A DNA stretch of 37,566 bases from Pedosphaera sp. (GTDB lineage Bacteria > Verrucomicrobiota > Verrucomicrobiia > Limisphaerales > AAA164-E04), in assembly GCA_002686885.1 (NCBI GenBank), contig NYYT01000034.1:16872-54437 (forward strand), read 5' to 3'. Made by a program: the position numbers and the translations under genes. A model generated the notes under the pieces. The model was not told the DNA's origin. It did no database searches and saw only the letters and a list, made by a program, of their open reading frames with translations. Below are positions 17,970 through 25,050 of this stretch, piece by piece (the stretch's first letter is position 1; each line of letters opens with the position of its first letter).

Positions 17970-19103
17970 TTACTGAGCCTTGATGGCTGTGGCGGTGAAT
18001 TCTAGTTTGCCATCGATTTCGGCTACGGAACCCTCGGCCGAAACTTTCACCGTAGACTGACAAACCTGGCCGTGAAACTGACGGCTCACTTTGTTTTGAT
18101 CCAAAACATAGAGATGCTCTTTGCCATCGACTGAAACTCGGATGGCATTCTGACAGGTGCGGCTTTTCTTGAGTTCGCACTTCAAGCACAGGGCTTCTCC
18201 CGTCAGGGTTTTCTTCTCTTGCAGCTTGATACTGGAGGCAGTGAGCACGGATTGATTGCCATCCTTGGCCAGAGTGCCGACAGCAATGATGGGAGCCGTG
18301 GAAGAGCAAAGATTCTTGTGAAAACCGTTGCTCGCTTCATTTTTGGCAAAAATGATCAATGTTTCCTTGCCATCAATACTCGCCTGCAAGGCATTCTGAC
18401 AGCTGTCGGACTTGCCTAATTCGCACTTGAGACAGCAACCAGTACCCTTCAGGGTGACGGCTGAGGCGGCAACCGTTTTTGCAGGAGCTGCCTCTTTCTT
18501 TTCGGCTTTGGCCTCCTTCTTTGGAGCCACTTCGATTTTGGTTGCTACAATCTTTTTGATGCCGTTGACCTCAGTGACTTTCCCGTGAACGACCGTCGCC
18601 TTGGGTCCCTGACAAACTTCAGAGTGGTAAGCTTGGCTCACATCATTGTGCTCGATGAAGTGAAGGATTTTCTTGCCTCCAACATCGACAATGATGCCAT
18701 TTTGGCACTGCGCAGTGATTTTGGAGACGCACTTGGTGCAGACACCTGTTCCGGCGAATTGTTGGGGGGCATCTGACTTGGCCTCATCGCCAGCCAAGCT
18801 GATTTTGGTGGCAACAAGCACTTTTTTGCCGTCCACATCCTTAACGGCCCCAACGGCCGTGATGGCTTTGGTGCCGCTGCAAAGATTTTTGTGAAATGCC
18901 TTGCTGACAGCGTTGTGCTCCAGAAGGTAAACAACATCCCCCGACTTGAGTGCATTTTGACAGCTATCGGCCTGCTTGAGCTTGCACTTGGCGCAACAAC
19001 CGGTACCCGTCAGGGTGACTTCAGCCGACTCGGCTTGACTTTCGGGCATGAGGCCCAGGCTTAAACCCAGGCTCAGGCCCAGGGCAATGATTAGATGCTT
19101 CAT
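17970..19103 (-). CDS. Secreted protein with four Cys/His-rich repeats, function unknown
   Basis: 377 residues. A Leu/Gly-rich signal peptide (ALGLSLGLSLGLMPESQA, cleavage near 24) is followed by four repeats of about 75 residues, at about 31-103, 116-191, 217-293 and 299-375. A Lys/Glu/Ala-rich linker lies between the second and third (195-209). Every repeat has the same Cys and His pattern: Cys-x2-Cys-x7-Cys, then 22 or 26 residues, then His-x3-Cys. Positions are C37/C40/C48/H71/C75, C122/C125/C133/H160/C164, C224/C227/C235/H262/C266 and C306/C309/C317/H344/C348. SCQNA or TCQNA follows three of the third Cys residues, and the repeats end in ATKI- or TASSIKL-type beta strands. The pattern resembles short PVC proteins of unknown function (possibly the DUF6370 group; that link is from memory). 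It suggests metal binding or disulfides in the periplasm. The gene has its own promoter and terminator. Confidence 0.82.
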   Translation of the reverse strand: MKHLIIALGLSLGLSLGLMPESQAESAEVTLTGTGCCAKCKLKQADSCQNALKSGDVVYLLEHNAVSKAFHKNLCSGTKAITAVGAVKDVDGKKVLVATKISLAGDEAKSDAPQQFAGTGVCTKCVSKITAQCQNGIIVDVGGKKILHFIEHNDVSQAYHSEVCQGPKATVVHGKVTEVNGIKKIVATKIEVAPKKEAKAEKKEAAPAKTVAASAVTLKGTGCCLKCELGKSDSCQNALQASIDGKETLIIFAKNEASNGFHKNLCSSTAPIIAVGTLAKDGNQSVLTASSIKLQEKKTLTGEALCLKCELKKSRTCQNAIRVSVDGKEHLYVLDQNKVSRQFHGQVCQSTVKVSAEGSVAEIDGKLEFTATAIKAQ

Positions 19104-19122
19104 GATTTTACGAATTGGATAA

Positions 19123-19144
19123 ATTGAGGGCCATATCCCTCAAT
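19123..19144 (-). promoter_or_regulatory. Leader hairpin of the Cys/His-repeat gene
   Basis: ATTGAGGG and CCCTCAAT (8 bp, perfect) enclose the 6-base loop CCATAT. The hairpin lies 19 bases upstream of the start codon at 19103, inside the predicted 5' leader. It could stabilise the mRNA or control ribosome access. There is no T run, so it is not a terminator. Confidence 0.45.
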
Positions 19145-19182
19145 GAGTTGAATTTGTGGGTTTTACGTGAATATACACGCAG

Positions 19183-19210
19183 ACTATAGCATGTCTATTT
19201 CGGTCGGCAA
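19183..19210 (-). promoter_or_regulatory. Predicted sigma-70-like promoter of the Cys/His-repeat gene
   Basis: On the minus strand, TTGCCG (19210-19205) and TATAGT (19188-19183) are spaced by 16 bases. They match TTGACA at four of six positions and TATAAT at five of six. The predicted leader is about 70 bases and contains the 19123-19144 hairpin. Confidence 0.45.
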
Positions 19211-19239
19211 CGAATAATTCGACCTTGGAACCTTCCCCA

Positions 19240-19273
19240 CTAGTGAGTTGCACTCATCGAATCACCTCCTTTC
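19240..19273 (-). other. Ideal Shine-Dalgarno plus five-codon ORF; plus strand equals the 16S rRNA 3' tail
   Basis: On the minus strand GAAAGGAGGTGAT (19273-19261) is followed, seven bases after GGAGG, by ATG AGT GCA ACT CAC TAG (19257-19240), encoding the pentapeptide MSATH. The 13 bases are the exact reverse complement of the usual bacterial 16S rRNA 3' end (ATCACCTCCTTTC on the plus strand). Most other starts in the window lack a Shine-Dalgarno, so this perfect one stands out. The bases flanking it do not match 16S rRNA, so it is not a visible rRNA remnant. Whether it is translated, acts as an anti-SD mimic or is chance is unknown. Confidence 0.35.
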
Positions 19274-19359
19274 ACCATGCCTCGAGGACATTCACCTAAT
19301 CGCTTGCCTTGCGTTCAAGAGGAGTGGAAGCTTTGGGCCGTTGAACTTCCCAACAAGCC

Positions 19360-20625
19360 ATGTATCAACTCAGTCAATTAGCCAACGGTTGTCGCATCGC
19401 AAGCGCCTATCTGCCCTCCATGTCGAGTGTTTGCGTGGGGGTTTGGGCCGGTACTGGAAGTCGCCATGAATCAGCCCAGCAGGGAGGCATCAGTCATTTC
19501 ATTGAACACATGCTCTTCAAAGGTACAACTGGGCGCACGGCTAAAGCGATTACAGAATCGGTGGAAAGCCTGGGGGGATACCTCAATGCCTTTACTTCGG
19601 AAGAAAACACCTGCTACTACGCAAGGGCCAGCAGCCGACATTTTGCAACCCTCAGCGACGTCCTCATGGATATGGCCATGAATCCGACCTTTCTTAAGGA
19701 AGAACTGACCAAAGAACGTGAGGTTATTTTGGAGGAACTCGCCATGATCATGGATCAGCCCCATCAGCGGGTTCTGGAGATGCTCAATGAAGTCTGTTGG
19801 CCAAACCATCCATTGGGTCGATGCATCACTGGCACCCCGGAGACACTCGTCAGCATGAATGCCGGAAGGTTGCGCCGTTTCTGGGGCAAACACTACCATG
19901 CAAGCAATTTATTGGTTGCCGTCGCAGGTCCCTTGGAGCACCGACAAGTCGTTCGACAACTTCGTCCATTGGCAAGAAAACTGCCATCCGGCATACCACC
20001 CCATGAGAAGGCTGTGCGCAGCCGACAACGCCATCCCGGGCTCATTCATTTGAGACGTTCCTCTGAGCAGGTACAGCTGGCCATTGGAATCAAGACCAAC
20101 TCTCGCCATGATTCCAATCAATATGCGTTGCGAATCCTCAACACCATCCTTGGAGAGAACATGAGCTCACGTTTGTTTCAGAGCCTGCGCGAGGACCACG
20201 GGCTAGCCTATTCGATCTACAGTTCCCTGGGTTTCTTCAATGATGCTGGCTTGATGACCATCGCTGCGGGCATCGAAGCCACCAACATCCCCAGAAGCCT
20301 ACAGCTGATACAGCAAATTCTTGAGGAACTCTGCCAGAAACCTCCGTCCGTCAAGGAGATCCATCAGGCACGTGATTACCTCATCGGCCAACTGGAACTT
20401 CATCTGGAAAATACTGAAAACCACATGATCTGGTTGGGAGAGCATGTTTTGGGCTTTGGCCACCCTCCCATCCAGAATCAATTTCAAAACCGACTGCAGT
20501 GCGTCACTCCAAATGCCGTATGGACGGCCGCCCAAAAAACTTTCCGGCCGCAGCACATGAATCTTGCGGCAGTAGGACCCGTTGCAAAAAGGCAACTTTC
20601 CCCATTCCAACATTGGATGTCTTGA
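19360..20625 (+). CDS. M16-family zinc peptidase
   Basis: 421 residues, the normal length for a single-chain M16B/MPP-like peptidase. The inverted zinc motif HxxEH is H46-F-I-E49-H50, in GGISHFIEHMLFKGT, and the third ligand is Glu126 in REVILEELAMI, 76 residues after H50 as in mitochondrial processing peptidase beta. NAFTSEENTCYYAR lies in between. The second half has the R/Y substrate-binding region (SSRLFQSLREDHGLAYSIY). There is no signal peptide, so it is probably cytoplasmic; relatives process or degrade short polypeptides. It lies 32 bases before the Rieske protein gene and probably shares a transcript with it. The ATG at 19360 is chosen because the alignment starts at once (YQLSQLANGCRI). 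Confidence 0.93.
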   Translation: MYQLSQLANGCRIASAYLPSMSSVCVGVWAGTGSRHESAQQGGISHFIEHMLFKGTTGRTAKAITESVESLGGYLNAFTSEENTCYYARASSRHFATLSDVLMDMAMNPTFLKEELTKEREVILEELAMIMDQPHQRVLEMLNEVCWPNHPLGRCITGTPETLVSMNAGRLRRFWGKHYHASNLLVAVAGPLEHRQVVRQLRPLARKLPSGIPPHEKAVRSRQRHPGLIHLRRSSEQVQLAIGIKTNSRHDSNQYALRILNTILGENMSSRLFQSLREDHGLAYSIYSSLGFFNDAGLMTIAAGIEATNIPRSLQLIQQILEELCQKPPSVKEIHQARDYLIGQLELHLENTENHMIWLGEHVLGFGHPPIQNQFQNRLQCVTPNAVWTAAQKTFRPQHMNLAAVGPVAKRQLSPFQHWMS

Positions 20626-20657
20626 CCCAAAGCCTCCCCTTACCCAGCATCCCCTTC

Positions 20658-20999
20658 ATGGCTTTTCGTGTTCTCATCGATAAAAAAGATCTTCAGATTG
20701 GGGAAACCATGGTGTTCGATTACACAGAGGTGGGTATCCCTCGACAGGGTTTTTTGGCCCGCTTGGAGGATGGATGGGTGGCCTACGAAAATCGCTGCCG
20801 CCATCTCCCGATCAGTCTCGACATGGATGACAACCAGTTCTTCACGCGGGACAAAGCCTATTTTTTTTGCCAGAGCCATGGCGCTCTTTACGAACCGCAA
20901 ACGGGCAAATGCGTGCAGGGCCCTTGCGCCGGAGCAGCACTGAAGCCCATTGCGCTGATCATTCAAGAGCATCAGATTGGACTCGAGACCGAAGATTAA
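20658..20999 (+). CDS. Small Rieske [2Fe-2S] ferredoxin-like protein
   Basis: 113 residues from the ATG at 20658. The frame is open upstream into the peptidase gene, but that part reads as a shadow of it. The two Rieske ligand boxes are C47-R-H49 and C71-Q-S-H74, the latter in FFCQSHGALYEPQTGKC, followed by GPCAGAALKP, the standard PxxxxL-type strand. The spacing and size match soluble Rieske ferredoxins that pass electrons to oxygenases, or the NirD-like branch. No oxygenase lies nearby, so the partner is unknown. Its last four bases overlap the last four bases of the convergent yacG. Confidence 0.88.
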   Translation: MAFRVLIDKKDLQIGETMVFDYTEVGIPRQGFLARLEDGWVAYENRCRHLPISLDMDDNQFFTRDKAYFFCQSHGALYEPQTGKCVQGPCAGAALKPIALIIQEHQIGLETED

Positions 21000-21238
21000 C
21001 CTCCACCTCTGGAATAAGGGTCCTGCCCCGGATCATCTAGATACTCTCCTGGAGGCAGCTCACCATAACCCTCAAAATGGTCGGGACGAAGAGGTTCGGA
21101 AATCACCCTCTCCTCGGAGAGCCATTTCCCTAGATCCACCCACTTACAGCGCTGACTGCAAAAAGGACCGCAGGCCTGCGTAAGCCAAGCTCCGCGCTTT
21201 TGACAAGTCGGGCAGAGGATGGATGCATCATTCGCCAT
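20996..21238 (-). CDS. yacG: YacG, zinc-binding DNA gyrase inhibitor
   Basis: 80 residues. The treble-clef zinc site is C9-P-T-C12 and C27-S-Q-R-C31, followed by KWVDLGKWLSEERVI, which closely matches the YacG signature (PFCSxRCKxxDLGxWxxEexxI). YacG binds GyrB and blocks DNA gyrase in E. coli. In many genomes it sits next to coaE; here it follows the extended adenylate kinase gene by 15 bases, so they probably form one transcript. The C-terminal tail, rich in Gly, Pro and acidic residues, is unstructured as in the family. Confidence 0.92.
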   Translation of the reverse strand: MANDASILCPTCQKRGAWLTQACGPFCSQRCKWVDLGKWLSEERVISEPLRPDHFEGYGELPPGEYLDDPGQDPYSRGGG

Positions 21239-21253
21239 GAGCCCTCAAAGCAA

Positions 21254-22495
21254 CTAGCCGCGCCGAATCTCCGAACCCTGAAAACGTATGGTGATTCGAA
21301 AAACCTTTTTTTGCCGACAAGAAATATCGCCACTGGCCAGATCCACTTGCTCGGGAATTTCTATCCGATGAAGATCGACCACAGCATGATAGCCTCTCTC
21401 GGAAAAGATATCGATGAGCATGGCAAGTGCTTCGCTGTCGTGAAGCAAGGGATCTTCAATATTGACGGTTGCGAGCCCCGAAATGGCGTGCCTCACCACA
21501 ACAGGCATGATCTTTTCCTGAATCAAACCAATTACCTGATGAAAAAGTTCGGTTTGATTGAGTTCATAGGCATCGAGGCGCTTCACCAGATCCTGCCGCG
21601 CATGAAGAATGATCTCACTGGCAAGTGGCAGATTGCGAAGGCTATCGTAGGTCTGAGGATCCAGCTCCAGCAAACTCTGATAGCGCAATTCATTAAGAAT
21701 GTTGCGCTCCACTTCGGCCACCGAGCCTTGTGCGTTGACGAAATGGTAGAAGAAAGTCTGTTTGAGTGACTGGAGTGCCTCCCAGGTCTGCTCCTTGAAC
21801 ACCTGATACCTTCGTCGGGCCGCCTTGGGGTCCAGGTCGGTGGGACGCAACTCCACACATTCCCCAACACCGGTAGTACGAACCTCCTGATTGTGCGCCT
21901 CAGCTTGATGTCCACGTTTGATCTGCCTTTCCACACTGGTCTTTTCATCCACGAAAAGGACCATGATGTGGATGGTCGGCTGACGAAAGTGCACCCTCAA
22001 GGGTGTTTCAAAAAAGCGTGCCCTTAACTCCTTCATCTTATCAACAAGAAGCTTGAGACACTCCACCTGCACCTCGGTTCTGGGAAAACCATCAAGGATG
22101 GCGCCATCTCGATAATCAGGGTCCAGAAGTTTCCTGAAAAGAATCCCAACCACCTCCCGGTCACCAACCATGTAACCCGCATCGATGACCTTGCGGGCCT
22201 CAGGCGATGTCAGAAGCGAGCTCACCACGATGGATGGGCAAGTCAGACCACGCGTTTTCTGTATGAACCGGGTATGCGTGCCCTTGCCAGAGCCAGGGGC
22301 TCCTCCCAGAAGAATGATCTCCTTGGGGAAGCGGAGCATGTCATCCCCCAGATCCTGCTCGAGCTCATTCCACACAGAATGGAAGATGATCTGAGCATCT
22401 TTGATTTCCAGATCGTGCACCACTGCTTTGGGCTTCCCGGAAGCAGGTCCTTTTGCGGGCTTTGCAGGGCCCGTTGGTTCTGATGACATCACCAT
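21254..22495 (-). CDS. Adenylate kinase-like nucleoside monophosphate kinase with N- and C-terminal extensions
   Basis: 413 residues against about 215 for normal adenylate kinases. A Pro/Ala/Lys-rich N-terminal tail (1-25) and a helical segment precede the core. The core has the P-loop GGAPGSGKGT (64-73), the AMP-binding region SSLLTSPEARKVIDAGYMVGD, the DGFPRT loop (135-140), a lid beginning ERQIKRGHQ (189-197) and arginines in KAARRRY (224-230). It ends near residue 274. Residues 275-413 are an extra domain without a motif I recognise; it contains MPVVVRHAISGLATVNIEDPLL-like strands and ends in a basic beta strand pair. The reaction is presumably ATP + AMP to 2 ADP, or another NMP. ATGs at 22495 and 22489 are both possible. 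It is followed by yacG. Confidence 0.87.
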   Translation of the reverse strand: MVMSSEPTGPAKPAKGPASGKPKAVVHDLEIKDAQIIFHSVWNELEQDLGDDMLRFPKEIILLGGAPGSGKGTHTRFIQKTRGLTCPSIVVSSLLTSPEARKVIDAGYMVGDREVVGILFRKLLDPDYRDGAILDGFPRTEVQVECLKLLVDKMKELRARFFETPLRVHFRQPTIHIMVLFVDEKTSVERQIKRGHQAEAHNQEVRTTGVGECVELRPTDLDPKAARRRYQVFKEQTWEALQSLKQTFFYHFVNAQGSVAEVERNILNELRYQSLLELDPQTYDSLRNLPLASEIILHARQDLVKRLDAYELNQTELFHQVIGLIQEKIMPVVVRHAISGLATVNIEDPLLHDSEALAMLIDIFSERGYHAVVDLHRIEIPEQVDLASGDISCRQKKVFRITIRFQGSEIRRG

Positions 22496-22633
22496 TGGTT
22501 TAAAGAATCATCTTTAGCCCACACTGGCCAGTGGTGCAAGGGAGGAAACCTTCTGAAACAGGGCTAATAAAAGGCGGGCTCAGATCGTCCCCAAAGGCCG
22601 CAGGGGGAAAGGTTTCGATGCAACCTATTGATC

Positions 22634-23188
22634 TTAAGCCTTCTGCAATATCCAATCGGCAGCCTCTGGGAGGTCATGGACCCGATGAAAAGGACCTTCG
22701 GGTTCTACACCTGCCTGTTCCAACTGCGCCCCATAACCCGTGCGGACCAAAATCGAAGTCGCAACCCCGGCTGCCCAACCGCATTGCAGATCACAAAGCT
22801 TGTCGCCGATCATGAAACTTTGTTTCAAGTCGAGTCGATAATCGCGGGCTGCATCCCATAGAAACTGGGGGGATGGTTTGCGCCCATAAGAGGGTTGACC
22901 GGGCACCTCAGGGGCAAAGTAAATATGTCGAAAAGTCACACCATAGGGACGCAGAATGGAACACAAGCGATCATGCACTCGATGCATGTCTTCCTCGCTG
23001 AAATACCCGCGACCGATTCCAGACTGATTGGTGACCACAAACAACTCCATCCCGGCAGACTGCAGAAGGCTCAGGGATTCCGGGACTCCTTCAAACAATT
23101 CCAGTTCCTCAGGTTTGCTCAAATAGTGCTTCTCGAGGTTGAGCGTGCCATCCCGATCCAGAAAAACGGCCCTGGCCAAATCACCCAT
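22634..23188 (-). CDS. gmhB: D-glycero-beta-D-manno-heptose-1,7-bisphosphate 7-phosphatase-like HAD protein
   Basis: 184 residues. HAD motif I is D11-R-D13-G-T, motif II lies in VVTNQSG (51-57), the motif III Lys is in GRKPSP (102-107) and motif IV is MIGDKLCD (126-133). The general layout is that of GmhB (HisB-N subfamily), which removes the 7-phosphate from heptose bisphosphate during ADP-heptose synthesis for LPS. The zinc loop of GmhB, normally CxH plus CxC just before the RKP motif, reads YFAPEVPGQPSYGRKP with no Cys at all. The start overlaps the end of hldA by 8 bases, which supports co-translation and the heptose assignment. Confidence 0.87.
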   Translation of the reverse strand: MGDLARAVFLDRDGTLNLEKHYLSKPEELELFEGVPESLSLLQSAGMELFVVTNQSGIGRGYFSEEDMHRVHDRLCSILRPYGVTFRHIYFAPEVPGQPSYGRKPSPQFLWDAARDYRLDLKQSFMIGDKLCDLQCGWAAGVATSILVRTGYGAQLEQAGVEPEGPFHRVHDLPEAADWILQKA

Positions 23189-24206
23189 GGTCCCTCACTG
23201 AGTTCAGCCATTCCTGCAAACTGTGAGTGGCAGTCCCGCTTTTACCCACCACCACACCCGCAGCGTGATTGGCAAGTATGGCGGCCTCCACTGGCGAGGC
23301 TCCCCCTGAAATGGCAAGTGTGAAGGCCGCAATGGCCGTGTCTCCAGCCCCAGAGACATCGTAGACTTCCCGAGCCATGGTGGGAATGTGGAAAGGTTCC
23401 TGCCCCCTTTGGCAAAGCAACATGCCTCTCTCTCCCAAAGTGACCAGCATCATCGCAGGGGCGGCTTCGGTCATCAGCTGGGCAATCACCTCGTGGAGCG
23501 CCCGATCCTTGAGAGGATCCACGGTTCCAGGCACCTCGGGGCGTCGCGCCAAAGCAAAGAGCTCCTTGCGATTGGGCGTCATCAGAGAAAGTCCTTTCAA
23601 ATGGAGTGGCTTGACTGGCTTGGGGTCCATGCTGAGCCAGATCCCACGTTGTCGACACATCACGGTCAGAGAATCTAACAACTCCTGAGTCACCACACCC
23701 TTGCCATAATCGCAGAGAATCACTGCCGAAACTTTCGATGTGAGGTGGCGCTCAACACGTTTGAGCAGTTGTTCGGTCTGGCGAGTGGTAATGGGCTCAC
23801 GGCGCTCTCGATCCACCCTTACCATTTGCTGACGCAAGGCAACGATGCGCGTTTTCAGTGCGGTCATGCGGGAAGCACTGCGGAGCACACCGCCACAACC
23901 CACCTGGCATTGCTTGAGCTGCTCGATGAGGTGATCCCCTGCCACATCACGGCCAATCCACGAGCAAATGACCGTATCGGTATTCCATGCCGTCAGGTTA
24001 CGCGCTACATTGGCTGCTCCGCCAGGCATGTAACGCTCATCCTGGAAATCCAGAACGGGGACAGGAGCCTCAGGGGAGATGCGGGTGACCTGCCCCCAGA
24101 TAAATTGGTCAAGCATGACATCTCCAACCACCAATATGCGCTGAGACATCCCTGCCTCGAGAATGGCTTGTGCCCGCAAGGGATCCATGGAAGGCAGTTT
24201 CGGCAT
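23181..24206 (-). CDS. hldA: D-glycero-beta-D-manno-heptose-7-phosphate kinase (HldA/RfaE domain I)
   Basis: 341 residues from the ATG at 24206; a GTG just before it is also in frame. It is a PfkB/ribokinase-family kinase: ILVVGDVMLDQFIWGQVTRISPEAPVPV at the start is the RfaE1 signature, GGAANVARNL binds the sugar, and DVSGAGDTAIAAF (about residue 288 for the catalytic Asp) forms the anion hole. It phosphorylates heptose 7-phosphate at O1. There is no C-terminal nucleotidyltransferase domain, so the adenylyl transfer step (HldC) must be encoded elsewhere. The gene starts within the thiG stop (TGATG, one base shared) and overlaps gmhB by 8 bases. Confidence 0.92.
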   Translation of the reverse strand: MPKLPSMDPLRAQAILEAGMSQRILVVGDVMLDQFIWGQVTRISPEAPVPVLDFQDERYMPGGAANVARNLTAWNTDTVICSWIGRDVAGDHLIEQLKQCQVGCGGVLRSASRMTALKTRIVALRQQMVRVDRERREPITTRQTEQLLKRVERHLTSKVSAVILCDYGKGVVTQELLDSLTVMCRQRGIWLSMDPKPVKPLHLKGLSLMTPNRKELFALARRPEVPGTVDPLKDRALHEVIAQLMTEAAPAMMLVTLGERGMLLCQRGQEPFHIPTMAREVYDVSGAGDTAIAAFTLAISGGASPVEAAILANHAAGVVVGKSGTATHSLQEWLNSVRDHG

Positions 24207-25003
24207 CACGAGGCTTCCAGAAAGGCCGTTAACGGACTCGATGCGTTGGCCGTGCTCGAAGTAGCACCCAGACCGATTTCATAGGCTTCACGACCCGCTT
24301 GCACGGCCTTCTTAAAAGCCATCGCCATTCGAACCGGATCCTGGCAAACAGCAATCGCCGTGTTGATGAGAACCGCATCGGCTCCCAGCTCCATGGCTTC
24401 GGCTGCATGACTGGGTGCTCCCAGACCTGCATCCACCACCACCGGGACTTCAGCTTGTTCAATGATGATGCGAATCTGGTCACGCGTGGCTACCCCCTGA
24501 TTGGAACCAATGGGCGAGCCCAATGGCATGACCGTTGCCGTGCCCACGGCTTGCAGACGCTTGGCCAATACAGGATCCGCATTGATGTAGGGCAAAACAG
24601 TAAAACCTTCGGAAACCAATTGTTCGGCAGCCTTGAGGGTCTCTACCGGATCGGGCAGCAGATATCTTGGATCCGGGTGAATTTCAAGTTTGACCCACTT
24701 GGGGAGACCAGCTGCGGCGGCCAGTCGAGCCAACCGTATGGCTTCCTGAGCATCCATCGCCCCGCTGGTGTTGGGAAGAACAAGGAACTTTTTCGGGTCA
24801 ATGAATTCGAGAATATTGGCGAATGGGTCTTTGGCGCCGGAGAGATCAGCCCGCCTCAAGGCAACCGTCACGATCTCTCCCCCGGTGGCATCCAAGGCAT
24901 CCCGCATGAGATGCGGCGATGCAAACTTCCCTGTTCCTACTAAAAGGCGAGAACCAAAAGAGCGCCCACCGATGTTTAAGGTTTTGTCATCCGCTGCTGA
25001 CAT
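24206..25003 (-). CDS. thiG: Thiazole synthase ThiG
   Basis: 265 residues, full length for Thi[19 protein letters not shown] opens the (beta/alpha)8 barrel; K105 in [10 protein letters not shown] is the Schiff-base lysine; [13 protein letters not shown] and [20 protein letters not shown] are the phosphate-binding stretches; AVLINTAIA and the end of the barrel follow. It makes the thiazole phosphate of thiamin from deoxyxylulose phosphate, dehydroglycine and the ThiS thiocarboxylate. thiS, thiH/thiO and thiF are absent here. Its stop overlaps the hldA start by one base, an unusual partner for a thiamin gene. Confidence 0.95.
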   Translation of the reverse strand: MSAADDKTLNIGGRSFGSRLLVGTGKFASPHLMRDALDATGGEIVTVALRRADLSGAKDPFANILEFIDPKKFLVLPNTSGAMDAQEAIRLARLAAAAGLPKWVKLEIHPDPRYLLPDPVETLKAAEQLVSEGFTVLPYINADPVLAKRLQAVGTATVMPLGSPIGSNQGVATRDQIRIIIEQAEVPVVVDAGLGAPSHAAEAMELGADAVLINTAIAVCQDPVRMAMAFKKAVQAGREAYEIGLGATSSTANASSPLTAFLEAS

Positions 25004-25050
25004 AGGCTGTTAAGATAGGTCATTTGAGGATAAGTTCCAGCCTGCGATGC

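Noticed and set aside
22522-22533. Palindrome CACTGGCCAGTG upstream of the adenylate kinase gene
   Set aside because: Twelve bp, common by chance, and no repeat of it elsewhere in the region.
22560-22633. Possible tRNA-like stretch with a GGTTTCGATGCAACC hairpin
   Set aside because: No acceptor or anticodon arms can be formed around it; no tRNA gene.
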